Assembly (NCBI GenBank): GCA_947627465.1
Contig: CANQWD010000009.1
Location: forward strand, 33,064-97,063
DNA: 64,000 bases
Direction: 5' to 3'
From: an uncultured Clostridia bacterium
GTDB taxonomy: Bacteria > Bacillota > Clostridia > Oscillospirales > Ruminococcaceae
The notes beneath the pieces were generated by a model. The model ran no database searches. It was not told the DNA's origin and was given only the letters and a program-made list of their open reading frames with translations. Position 1 is the stretch's first letter; the number at the start of each line of letters is the position of its first letter. The position numbers were made by a program, and so were the translations under genes. Below are positions 23,948 through 32,432 of the stretch, one piece after another.

Positions 23948-23976
23948 TAGTCAAGGGGCGATTTTTGTGCTATAAT
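23948..23976 (+). promoter_or_regulatory. Promoter with weak -35 upstream of nifS-thiI
   Basis: TAGTCA (23948-23953) and TATAAT (23971-23976) with a 17-bp spacer. The poor -35 and the upstream repeat array suggest activator dependence. Confidence 0.55.
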
Positions 23977-23982
23977 TATACC

Positions 23983-24221
23983 GTGTGAAATTTTCCGAAC
24001 GCTTGACGGGATCTTGACGGAATTTTGACTTTTTGAGGGGATACTTGTTTTCGGAAACAAGGTTACGAATATACTCGAAAAGCCGAACGGCGTTTGGAAA
24101 CGTTCACCGTACCGCTTCGACACGGGGTTTCGGATATCTCGGCTGGTGTTTACCGAGATTCTGCAAATATGTTCGTGAAACGATCGGTGAAGTTAAAGAC
24201 TATTACAACAAGGTGATTTGA
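23983..24221 (+). other. Long leader upstream of nifS
   Basis: About 240 bp between the promoter and nifS. It holds three TTGAC repeats at 24003, 24014 and 24025 (11-bp spacing) and a perfect hairpin CTTGTTT-TCGG-AAACAAG near 24044-24061. A second stem, CTCGG/CCGAG, lies near 24140-24160. An open frame from TTG 24033 ends (TGA) immediately before the nifS start, but it has no ribosome binding site. No T-box or known riboswitch signature was found. Confidence 0.4.
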
Positions 24222-25331
24222 TTGATATATTTGGACAACGCCGCGACCACAAAGCCCTGCGCCGAGTGCGTAAAAGCAGTGAACGCGGCAATGGAAAGCG
24301 CGTTCGGAAACGCAAGTTCGCTTCATGGACTGGGAACTTCTTCCATACAGATCATCGCTCGGGCGCGGAAAACGCTTCTCGCGGCGGTGACGGGCACGAA
24401 AAAGCCGTTCGACGGCGAAGTGCTGTTCACGTCGGGGGCTACGGAAAGCAACAATACCGCATTGTTAAACGTTTTGCACAAAGCGCACCCGAACGGCGGG
24501 AAAATAATTTCCACGGCAATCGAACATCCGTCCGTGGCGAAAACGCTTACGCGGCTGGAAGAACACGGATTTGATGTCGTTCGGCTGAGTCCGAAGAATT
24601 ACGGCGATTTCGTTGAAGCTTTGGTGAACGAGGTCGATGAAAACACCGTTATGATTTCCGCAATGGCGGTGAACAACGAAACGGGCTTTGCAATCGACGT
24701 TCCGCGGCTTTACAAGGAAGTCAAGCGGAAAAATCCGCGCACGCTCGTTCATATCGACGGAGTTCAGGGCTTCTTGAAAGTTCCGCTCGACGGCGACCTT
24801 ATCTCCGTTTCGGGACACAAGATACACTCAACAAAGGGCATTGGGGCGCTGTTCGTTAAAAAAGGAGTTAAAATCGAACCGCTGCTTTCGGGCGGCGGAC
24901 AGCAAAACGGTCTGCGCTCGGGCACCGAGCCCGTGGAACTTATCGCGGGCTTTGAAGCGGCGGTAAACGCCTATGGCGGTAACAAGGAACATTTCGCGGC
25001 GCTGAAATCCCGTTTGCTTGAAAGGCTTGCCGAAATGGAGGACATCGGGATAAATTCCACAGAGGAATGCGTTCCGAATATCGTGAATTTCAGCGTTCGC
25101 GGAGTGAGAAGCGAGATAATGCTGCATTCTCTCGAGGAGGACGGGATATACGTTTCGAGCGGCTCGGCTTGCTCAAAAGGCAAGAAAAGCGAAGTCCTTC
25201 CCGCGTTCGGCGTAACGGACGCGGACGCCGACTGTGCGGTGCGCGTGTCGTTCTGCGCGAAAAATTCCGCGGAAGACGTGGATAAGCTGTGTGACAAGAT
25301 CGCCAAAACTATCGAAAGAATACGTCGGTAA
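24222..25331 (+). CDS. nifS: Cysteine desulfurase (NifS/IscS family)
   Basis: A 369-residue PLP enzyme that takes sulfur from cysteine. The N-terminus MIYLDNAATTKP is typical. The PLP lysine is in SGHKIHSTKG (about residue 200) and the persulfide-forming cysteine is in SSGSACSKGK (about residue 316). The start is TTG 24222, with AAGGTGA upstream. It is followed after 17 bp by thiI. This is the same pairing as nifZ-thiI of Bacillus, where the desulfurase supplies sulfur for 4-thiouridine in tRNA. A dedicated role in tRNA thiolation is therefore the best inference. Confidence 0.93.
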   Translation: MIYLDNAATTKPCAECVKAVNAAMESAFGNASSLHGLGTSSIQIIARARKTLLAAVTGTKKPFDGEVLFTSGATESNNTALLNVLHKAHPNGGKIISTAIEHPSVAKTLTRLEEHGFDVVRLSPKNYGDFVEALVNEVDENTVMISAMAVNNETGFAIDVPRLYKEVKRKNPRTLVHIDGVQGFLKVPLDGDLISVSGHKIHSTKGIGALFVKKGVKIEPLLSGGGQQNGLRSGTEPVELIAGFEAAVNAYGGNKEHFAALKSRLLERLAEMEDIGINSTEECVPNIVNFSVRGVRSEIMLHSLEEDGIYVSSGSACSKGKKSEVLPAFGVTDADADCAVRVSFCAKNSAEDVDKLCDKIAKTIERIRR

Positions 25332-25348
25332 AACATAAAGGGGAAAAT

Positions 25349-26542
25349 ATGAAAGAACTGATAATGGTAAAATACGGGGAGATAGCTCTTAAAGGCATAA
25401 ACAAGAAAACCTTTGAGGACATGCTCCAAAGCAATATAAAGCGGCGGCTCAAAAAAATCGGACAGTTCGCCTATGAGCGCATGCAGTCCACTATCTATAT
25501 AGAACCGCTTGAGGGCGCGGACGTTGACGAAGCCGTTGAAGCCCTCAAAAAGATCTTCGGTATCGGCGCAATTCAAAAATGCGCGGTTTATCCTAAGGAT
25601 ATCGAAGCCGTGAAAGCACATTTGAGCGAGTATTTGGCGGACGCTCTTGAGGACGCGAAAACCTTTAAAATCGAGGCAAAGCGCGCGGACAAGACATTTC
25701 CGCTGACTTCCCCCGAAATTCAGCAGACGCTCGGCGACGCGGTTTTGGACGCGTTCCCCGAAATAGGCGTTGACGTGCATAACCCCGACGTTACCGTGCG
25801 CTTGGAAATACGCGATAACGGCGCGTACCTCTCGGCAAAGCGCATTACGGGCGCGGGAGGTATGCCCGTAGGCTCTAGCGGAAAGGCTCTGCTTATGCTA
25901 TCGGGCGGCATAGACAGCCCCGCTGCGGGTTATATGATGGCGAAGCGCGGCTTGGTGGTCGACTGCATACACTACATAAGTCCGCCCTACACGTCCGACA
26001 GAGCGCTCACAAAGGTACAGAAGCTCTGCGAGGAAATGACGGAATTCTGCGGCGACATTATGTTTTACTGCGTGCCGTTCACCGAGCTTCAGGAAGCCAT
26101 ACGCGACAACTGCCCCGAGGAATATTTCACGGTCATAATGCGGCGGCTCATGGTGAAGATCGCGAATTATTTCTGTGGCAAAGACGGCTACGGCGCGATA
26201 ATCACGGGCGAAAGCTTGGCGCAGGTGGCAAGCCAGACGCTCTCGGCTATCGGCTGCACGAACGCGGCGGCGGAGTATCCCGTATTCCGCCCGCTTATCG
26301 GTATGGATAAGATCGAAATAACGGAGATCGCGCGGAAGATCGGCACGTTTGAAACGTCCATTCTGCCATACGAGGATTGCTGTTCGGTGTTTTCTCCAAA
26401 ACATCCGCGCACCAAACCGCATTTGGATGACATTCTGAAAGCCGAAGCTGCTTTCGATTTCGATAAGCTTATCGAAAAGGCGGTCGCCGAAACGACGGTA
26501 AAACGTTATAAATACGGAGAGGAAACGGTATTTTTGGAGTAA
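25349..26542 (+). CDS. thiI: tRNA 4-thiouridine synthase ThiI
   Basis: A 397-residue protein. The N-terminal ferredoxin-like and THUMP region spans residues about 1-165. A PP-loop ATP pyrophosphatase domain follows with LSGGIDSPAAGYMMAKRG (about 180-197). It adenylates U8 of tRNA and transfers sulfur from the NifS persulfide. There is no C-terminal rhodanese domain, as in Bacillus. A conserved cysteine (EDCCSVFSPKHP) is present near residue 347. It overlaps the next gene by one base (TAATG). Confidence 0.95.
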   Translation: MKELIMVKYGEIALKGINKKTFEDMLQSNIKRRLKKIGQFAYERMQSTIYIEPLEGADVDEAVEALKKIFGIGAIQKCAVYPKDIEAVKAHLSEYLADALEDAKTFKIEAKRADKTFPLTSPEIQQTLGDAVLDAFPEIGVDVHNPDVTVRLEIRDNGAYLSAKRITGAGGMPVGSSGKALLMLSGGIDSPAAGYMMAKRGLVVDCIHYISPPYTSDRALTKVQKLCEEMTEFCGDIMFYCVPFTELQEAIRDNCPEEYFTVIMRRLMVKIANYFCGKDGYGAIITGESLAQVASQTLSAIGCTNAAAEYPVFRPLIGMDKIEITEIARKIGTFETSILPYEDCCSVFSPKHPRTKPHLDDILKAEAAFDFDKLIEKAVAETTVKRYKYGEETVFLE

Positions 26543-27033
26543 TGGACGTTTACGAAAGCATTCGCGAATCAGCGCGAAAAATCGTGGAACAATGCACAAA
26601 GCGCGGCTTTAAAATCGCAACAGCGGAAAGCTGCACCGGCGGCATGATATCGGCGGCGATAACCTCTGTTTCGGGTTCAAGCGCCGTGATAGAACTCGGC
26701 GTTTGCTCCTACTCCAACAGAATAAAGCGCGAGGTGCTGGGCGTTTCGGAGAAAACTCTTGAAGCGCTCAGCGAGTACAGCCGCGAATGTGTCGAGGAAA
26801 TGGCAAACGGCGTTTTGAAGCTTTCGGGCGCGGATCTTGCGGTATCGACAAGCGGCGTGGCGGGTCCCTCGGGCGGAACGGCGGAAAATCCCGTCGGTAC
26901 GGTTTACATCTGCGTTTGCGGCAGAGGTAAGACAATTTCGGAAAAATTCGTTTTTCCCGATAAGGGAAGAGATAACATAAGAGCGGCGGCGACAGAAAAG
27001 GCGCTTTTGATGCTGCTCGGCTTTGAACTATAA
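26542..27033 (+). CDS. pncC: CinA C-terminal-type nicotinamide-nucleotide amidase
   Basis: A 163-residue stand-alone CinA C-terminal domain. It has the active-site AESCTGGMISAAIT block (about residues 29-42) and STSGVAGPSGGTAENPVGTV. Such proteins deamidate NMN to nicotinate mononucleotide in pyridine nucleotide recycling. Full length for the single-domain form. It overlaps thiI by one base and precedes the first sortase gene by 17 bp, so it is co-transcribed. Confidence 0.92.
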   Translation: MDVYESIRESARKIVEQCTKRGFKIATAESCTGGMISAAITSVSGSSAVIELGVCSYSNRIKREVLGVSEKTLEALSEYSRECVEEMANGVLKLSGADLAVSTSGVAGPSGGTAENPVGTVYICVCGRGKTISEKFVFPDKGRDNIRAAATEKALLMLLGFEL

Positions 27034-27050
27034 CAGAAAGGAATAACATC

Positions 27051-28268
27051 ATGGCATACAAAAAACAAGATCAATTTGACGACGAACTTGACATCGGCGA
27101 TAAGAAGAAGTCCAAAAAGAAACCGAGCAAAAAGGATCTTGCTCTCGATAAATTCGATATGGATATAACTTCTCACGGCAAAAAAGAAAATAAAATACCC
27201 AAGTCCAAAAACCCGTTTAAACGGCTCGCGGTCGCGGTTATCCCGCAAAAGATCGACTCGCCCGACCAAAAGAGAAGAAAGATCGTGCTTTTGGCGGCTA
27301 TCTGCGTTTTGATAGGAACGTTGGCTTATCTTATCTGGCAGCTAACGCAGCTTGCAATCAGCGAAAAAATGCACAAAAATCTCGGAGATGAGTTCTCCCC
27401 CAACAGCGCTCCCACCTATTCGCTTCCGGACCGCGTGGCAAACCCCGGCGCCAATATCGCCACGGGTCCCGGCGCCGGCGACCCCGAATATATCGACCTT
27501 ACGCCCATTCCCAATACGCCGCTCAACATCGACTTCGACCGCCTGAGAAGCCTGAACCCCGACACACGCGCTTGGATCAAGATTGAGGGGACGCAGCTTA
27601 ACAACGTCATTATGCAGAAGCCCGGAGACGATAACTATTACCTCACGCACGACTTCTATGGAAACGAAGCCATTTCGGGCGAGATATTCTCCACCTGGAG
27701 GAATAAATGGGACGGCACCGATGAAAACTACATTCTTTACGGACATAATATGCATGACGGAAATATGTTCGCTTACGTGCTCCACTATATTCCCGACGAT
27801 ATGTCGAGAGAACCTATGGCGTTCTATAAAGTCCACCCGACCATCGCTTTACAGCGCGACGGCGGAGAAAGCGAAACTTACAAGGTATTCGCGGGATTTG
27901 TCGCGAATACGCAGGAGGAATACGGCGAGGTGTTCAACTACACCACCAAAACCAACTTTAGCAGCAGAGAGGAATTTAATCAGTATATTCTCGATATAAT
28001 GGACAGAAGCTGGTTCTACACCGATGTGGATCTGCAATACGGAGACACCCTGCTTACGCTCTCGACCTGCCACTGGCCGCTCGGACGAAACATCGAAACG
28101 CGCTGGGCAGTAATCGCAAGAAAGGTGCGCCCCGGCGAAAGCGAGGAGGTCGACACTACCGTTGTAGAGAGAAACTACGGCGCGAAGCTGTTTGACTATT
28201 ATTATCAGTGCATAGGCACACAGTGGTACGGAAGCACTTGGGACACCTCAAAGCTGCTGAGCTACTGA
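27051..28268 (+). CDS. Class B sortase 1
   Basis: A 405-residue transpeptidase. A long Lys-rich cytoplasmic tail (residues 1-82) precedes one transmembrane segment (about 83-105). A linker and the sortase B domain (about 155-390) follow. Catalytic residues are His232 (LYGHNM), Cys340 (TLSTC) and Arg351 (ETRW). Class B enzymes attach specific surface proteins or build pili. It is the first of three tandem sortases. No sorting-signal substrate is encoded next to them in this window. The unusually long basic N-terminal tail is shared in shorter form by the third paralogue. Confidence 0.92.
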   Translation: MAYKKQDQFDDELDIGDKKKSKKKPSKKDLALDKFDMDITSHGKKENKIPKSKNPFKRLAVAVIPQKIDSPDQKRRKIVLLAAICVLIGTLAYLIWQLTQLAISEKMHKNLGDEFSPNSAPTYSLPDRVANPGANIATGPGAGDPEYIDLTPIPNTPLNIDFDRLRSLNPDTRAWIKIEGTQLNNVIMQKPGDDNYYLTHDFYGNEAISGEIFSTWRNKWDGTDENYILYGHNMHDGNMFAYVLHYIPDDMSREPMAFYKVHPTIALQRDGGESETYKVFAGFVANTQEEYGEVFNYTTKTNFSSREEFNQYILDIMDRSWFYTDVDLQYGDTLLTLSTCHWPLGRNIETRWAVIARKVRPGESEEVDTTVVERNYGAKLFDYYYQCIGTQWYGSTWDTSKLLSY

Positions 28269-28314
28269 TACAAATTACAATTCCGTTTTCAAAAGGAAAA
28301 GGGGAAATTCTAGT

Positions 28315-29424
28315 ATGAACAAATCTGAAAGAAAAAAAGAAAACATATTTGTTCGCATTGCAAAATATCTTATCCCGTGGAAAGGCGACAGACCGGGCGA
28401 GATCATAAGAAAGATAATCTTTCTTACCGCCGCGACGGTTCTTATAGTAACGCTGAGCATTTTCCTTACCGATACGCTTCAGCGCGCCCGCACGAACAGC
28501 CGAGACGAGGACCTTGCGAATAAATTTCACACGGACGCGGCAAATGTCAGCGTGGCGGATAAAACCATCCACATAAACAATTCCGTGCCGAACACAAGCA
28601 GCGAAAGCGGCGAAAGCTCCGAGCCTAAGGTTAAGCGACCTGTGCTGGAGCAGTTTAAGCCGCTTCTGGAGCAAAACCCCGAAACTATCGGTTGGCTCAC
28701 CATTCAGGGCACGAGCGAAAGCTATCCTTGGATAGATTACGTTGTTATGCAGACGGACGACAACGACAAGTATCTCAATCAAAACTTTGACGGTCAAAAA
28801 AGCAAATCGGGCGCACTGTTCGTCGACTGCAACGACAAGATAACTCCCGAGGGCGAACCTGCGAACATCGTGATCTACGGGCACAATATGGCGTCGGGCG
28901 AATACTTCGGGCGGCTGCCGTACTACTTTAATTACGGCTTTTCGCAGGAAGATAAGAACGACATCAGCTTCTACAAAACTCACCCGACCATTCAGTTCAG
29001 CACGCTTTACAAGTCCTCCACCTACAAGATCTTCGCGGCGATGATGCTGAACACCGAGGAGGAAGCGGGCGAGGTGTTTGAATACTACCAAAAGCACAAT
29101 TTCTCGGGACAAAGCGACTTCAACGAATATGTCGCCGAGATACTTGACCGTTCAACGTTCTATAATCCCGATGTGAACGTGAAATACGGCGATAATCTGC
29201 TTACGCTGTCTACGTGTATGTTCGGCTACGGAGACACCGACCTAAGATTCGTGGTTTTCGCGCGAGAGACCCGCGGCGGCGAAAGCCCCGAGGTCGACGT
29301 AAGCCGCGCCTACGCGAACCCCAACCCGAAATTCTACGATCTGTACTACTCGCAGTACAACTACAAATGGGAGGGCAGAAAGTGGGATAAGTCGCTGCTT
29401 GTGGGATATGATACTAATTCGTAA
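28315..29424 (+). CDS. Class B sortase 2
   Basis: A 369-residue paralogue with a basic N-terminus, one transmembrane segment (about residues 37-57) and a sortase B domain from about 110. Catalytic residues are His190 (IYGHNM), Cys301 (TLSTC) and the Arg in DLRFVVFARE. The ribosome binding site is AAAGG within a purine-rich tract 46 bp after sortase 1. It resembles sortase 3 more closely in the N-terminal tryptophan-free region (PGEIIRKIIFLTA). Substrate unknown. Confidence 0.92.
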   Translation: MNKSERKKENIFVRIAKYLIPWKGDRPGEIIRKIIFLTAATVLIVTLSIFLTDTLQRARTNSRDEDLANKFHTDAANVSVADKTIHINNSVPNTSSESGESSEPKVKRPVLEQFKPLLEQNPETIGWLTIQGTSESYPWIDYVVMQTDDNDKYLNQNFDGQKSKSGALFVDCNDKITPEGEPANIVIYGHNMASGEYFGRLPYYFNYGFSQEDKNDISFYKTHPTIQFSTLYKSSTYKIFAAMMLNTEEEAGEVFEYYQKHNFSGQSDFNEYVAEILDRSTFYNPDVNVKYGDNLLTLSTCMFGYGDTDLRFVVFARETRGGESPEVDVSRAYANPNPKFYDLYYSQYNYKWEGRKWDKSLLVGYDTNS

Positions 29425-29587
29425 TCAACGTATAGACTAACATTTGTGTTATTGCAAGACATTAGGTTTTATTTTCTGTCTGCACTTTTATTGTAAATTA
29501 GTATGAGGACTAACGGCGCACCGTGTATTTTTCACACGCGGAACGCCTGTGCTTCGGCGCACTTTTGTGAAAGGATGATAAATGTAA

Positions 29588-30712
29588 ATGTCGGAAATGG
29601 ATATGGGGCTTTCCTCCGATAAAAAAAGCAAAAAGAAGAAAAAGGAAAGCTTTTGGAAAACCGTAAGCGCGGGACTTTTCCCCTGCAAGAACGACACCGC
29701 GGGAGAGATCGTGCGTAAGATCGTCTTTATGACGGCTCTGTTGGTGCTGCTCTCGGCGGTGATGATGATAGCGGCGCATTATTTGCAGTACGCTCGGCTG
29801 GATAATGAGGCTGCTGTCGACAGCGACGGCAAGCGCATAACGACGGACGGATTTGTTTACGATCTCAAAAATCAAGCCCCCACAAATCAGGAGATCAAAA
29901 ATCTTCCCGCGGGCACGATCAACGAAAAATACGCCGCGCTTTACAGCGAAAATCCCGATTTTATCGGCTGGCTGAACGTTCCCGGCACAAACATCGACGA
30001 ACCCGTGGTTCAGACCAATAACAACGACGACTATCTTCACACGGATTTTCAAGGGCAGTACGATTTCGCGGGCACGCTTTTCGCGGACTATGAGGGTAAA
30101 ATAACTCCCGACGGAATGCCGCAGAACACGATAATTTACGGTCATAACATGATCTTGAAGTACAAGTTCTCCGCTATCCACGACTTCAAAACAAACATAG
30201 ACCTCTTAAAAGGTTCTCCCATCGTTGATTTCAACACGCTTTATCACAATAATAAATATAAGATAATCTCCGTTTTCCTTACAAATATCGACGAGGACTA
30301 CGGCGAGGTGTTTGAATACACGAAAAAAGTCTATTTCAAAAACAAAGCGGAGTTTTATGACTACGTTTTGGAATGCAAAGACAGAAGCATTTACGAAACG
30401 GGCGTTGATATCGAATATGGCGACGAGTTCCTAACCCTATCCACCTGCGATAAGGACACGGGACTTGACCTCAGAATAGTTGTCGTGGCGCGCAAGGTTC
30501 GCGAAAACGAATCTCTTTACATACCCCCGGAACAGATCGTCAAAAAGGACAGCGTTAAATATTTCAAAACCTATGAGGATCTTTACGGACAGCAATGGTA
30601 CGGGCGCACATGGGATATAAGTCTCGTTAAAGGCATGGACGAATACATCAAAGAAAACCACCTTGAGGACGACCCCGCGAATTACGAAAATCCCGCCGCC
30701 ACTATACAATAA
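29588..30712 (+). CDS. Class B sortase 3
   Basis: A 374-residue paralogue with a very Lys-rich start (SDKKSKKKKKESFW), one transmembrane segment (about residues 44-62) and the catalytic set His186 (IYGHNM), Cys287 (TLSTC) and Arg in DLRIVVVARK. The sequence AGEIVRKIVFMTA before the membrane segment is shared with sortase 2, showing a recent duplication. The 163-bp gap to sortase 2 contains small hairpins (for example CGTGT/ACACG near 29520-29543) that could modulate expression. It is followed after 13 bp by the SpoIID-like gene. Confidence 0.92.
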   Translation: MSEMDMGLSSDKKSKKKKKESFWKTVSAGLFPCKNDTAGEIVRKIVFMTALLVLLSAVMMIAAHYLQYARLDNEAAVDSDGKRITTDGFVYDLKNQAPTNQEIKNLPAGTINEKYAALYSENPDFIGWLNVPGTNIDEPVVQTNNNDDYLHTDFQGQYDFAGTLFADYEGKITPDGMPQNTIIYGHNMILKYKFSAIHDFKTNIDLLKGSPIVDFNTLYHNNKYKIISVFLTNIDEDYGEVFEYTKKVYFKNKAEFYDYVLECKDRSIYETGVDIEYGDEFLTLSTCDKDTGLDLRIVVVARKVRENESLYIPPEQIVKKDSVKYFKTYEDLYGQQWYGRTWDISLVKGMDEYIKENHLEDDPANYENPAATIQ

Positions 30713-30725
30713 GGAAAAGGACAAT

Positions 30726-32204
30726 ATGAAAAACATATCATTAGTAAAAATAATCGCTGCCTTGATGATATGCAACGTCTTTTTGTTCTGCTGCATTTCA
30801 ACGGGAACGATTGGCGGCGCACAAGGCACGGAGCAGCCCCAAATCGACAAGACCGAATCCGACGTCACCCACACTATCGGCGGCACGGTGGATTTTATCG
30901 GCGAGGACAACGTCGTTGAAGAAACCAACAAAACCGAAAGCGAAACTACAAGCTTTTCGGAGATCGAAAAACTGGGCTTCGCAAAACCGACCTTGGCGCA
31001 AAAATCCGTGAAATCGTCCTATTTTCCCACGTCCTCTGTAAAGAATCTTACGGAGAAAGCGCAAAGCACCTCCAAAACATCATCGTCAAGCAAAAAAGTT
31101 CCCGATATCGTAGATTCCTACGTGGCTCCCGACCCCGTCTCCGAGCCGGAACCCGAACCGGAACCTGAGCCGAAACCCGAATCAAATTACGAGCCAAACC
31201 CCGAACCCACTTCGGAAAACGGCGCGGATTTTGTTTCCTACCCCGACGAGGACAACTCGGACGACAGCCCCGAAAGCCCGACCGAATCCGAAAACACAAG
31301 TTCTTCCGACAACAGTTCCGCAAACAATTCCGACGCACCGTCGGATAACACGTCCGACGACGATACGCCCGCGCCCGTTCCCGATGACGACGAACCGAGC
31401 GCGGAAATTCTCCGAGTAAACAACGACGGCACGGAGGTATCGGGAAAAGCGGTGGATATCGTTTCGCAAATCGTTGAAAACGAAATCGGCTTCGCATTTG
31501 CTCCCGAAGCGATAAAGGCACAGGCGGTCGCCGCTTATACATACGTAAAATACCACAATCTTCACGGCAGCGCGCCTTACTGCATTTTAAAGGAGGATGT
31601 ACACGATTCGATAAAAGTTCTGGTGGAGTCGGTGCTAGGCGAGGCGGTCTACTACGACGGCGAGATTATCCAAGCGGTTTACTCGGCGTCCTCGGCGGGC
31701 AGCACCGCTTCCAGCAAGAATGTCTGGGGCGGCGACATTCCTTATCTGCAAGGGGTCGTGTGCGAACTGGACGAAAAATACGACCCCAACTACGGTATCA
31801 AAACCACTTTTTCCAAAGACGATATAATGTCGCGTATCTTTGATACCACAGGCATTTCCCTTTTGGGAGATCCGTCGGAGTGGTTTGAGATTGTAGACCG
31901 CACAGAGGGAAAATACGTCGGAAATATGAAGATCGGCGGCAAAGAGTATTTTGTTGACAAGGACGGCGACACGCTCCAGATCACGGGCAGACGCTTCCGC
32001 GAAATAATTATGGAATTCGACCTACGCTCGGCGGCGTTCGATATCGAGTACGACTCCGACGCAGAGGAGTTCACGATAACCACCTACGGCTACGGTCACG
32101 GCGTAGGCTTAAGTCAAAACGGCGCAAATGCCCTAGCGACCTACTGGGGCTGGGATTACAAAAAAATTCTCACGTTCTACTACCAGGGAACCGAAGTTTA
32201 TTGA
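30726..32204 (+). CDS. SpoIID/LytB-domain exported protein
   Basis: A 492-residue secreted or membrane-anchored protein, starting at ATG 30726. An N-terminal hydrophobic segment (residues 6-25) precedes a long low-complexity region with PEPEPEPEPKPE and many Ser/Asp/Asn residues (to about residue 230). The SpoIID domain is C-terminal (about 235-492), with NEIGFAFAPEAIKAQAVAAYTY and the ending GYGHGVGLSQNGA. SpoIID of Bacillus is a lytic transglycosylase that trims glycan strands during engulfment. Here the long linker and the sortase neighbours suggest a cell-wall remodelling role; whether it is the sporulation enzyme is uncertain. Confidence 0.88.
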   Translation: MKNISLVKIIAALMICNVFLFCCISTGTIGGAQGTEQPQIDKTESDVTHTIGGTVDFIGEDNVVEETNKTESETTSFSEIEKLGFAKPTLAQKSVKSSYFPTSSVKNLTEKAQSTSKTSSSSKKVPDIVDSYVAPDPVSEPEPEPEPEPKPESNYEPNPEPTSENGADFVSYPDEDNSDDSPESPTESENTSSSDNSSANNSDAPSDNTSDDDTPAPVPDDDEPSAEILRVNNDGTEVSGKAVDIVSQIVENEIGFAFAPEAIKAQAVAAYTYVKYHNLHGSAPYCILKEDVHDSIKVLVESVLGEAVYYDGEIIQAVYSASSAGSTASSKNVWGGDIPYLQGVVCELDEKYDPNYGIKTTFSKDDIMSRIFDTTGISLLGDPSEWFEIVDRTEGKYVGNMKIGGKEYFVDKDGDTLQITGRRFREIIMEFDLRSAAFDIEYDSDAEEFTITTYGYGHGVGLSQNGANALATYWGWDYKKILTFYYQGTEVY

Positions 32205-32227
32205 GTAATTCTTTTATAAAAAAACCG

Positions 32228-32256
32228 AGCCGAGCGGCAGCGCTCGGCTTTTTTTG
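32228..32256 (+). terminator. Terminator ending the nifS-sortase-spoIID transcription unit
   Basis: AGCCGAGCG (32228-32236) pairs perfectly with CGCTCGGCT (32241-32249), loop GCAG, followed by seven T residues. Confidence 0.92.
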
Positions 32257-32276
32257 CATTTTTTACTGTTCGGCTA

Positions 32277-32305
32277 TTGAAATTTTCGGTAAAGTATGGT
32301 ATAAT
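32277..32305 (+). promoter_or_regulatory. Promoter of tepA-uppP-ftsK
   Basis: TTGAAA (32277-32282) and TATAAT (32300-32305) with a 17-bp spacer. Confidence 0.8.
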
Positions 32306-32432
32306 ATATAATGTATGCAATAAGTTTGCGGCAAACGATTGGCAGCTGTTGAGACAATACCGCATAACCGAATGCATAATTCACCCTCCTTGAGTAATAA
32401 TATGTACAAAAATGTACAAGGAGCGAGTGAAT

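Noticed and set aside
24033..24221. A 62-codon frame in the nifS leader, ending right at the nifS start
   Set aside because: It begins with TTG without a ribosome binding site and overlaps clear hairpins. The ending looks protein-like, so it was kept only as a remark under the leader.
28156..29112. A 318-codon minus-strand frame opposite sortase 2
   Set aside because: The plus-strand frame carries the full sortase active site; the antisense frame follows from codon bias in G+C-rich third positions.
31048..31542. Arg/Pro-rich antisense frames under the SpoIID-like gene
   Set aside because: They mirror the low-complexity Pro/Glu/Ser linker of the real gene.
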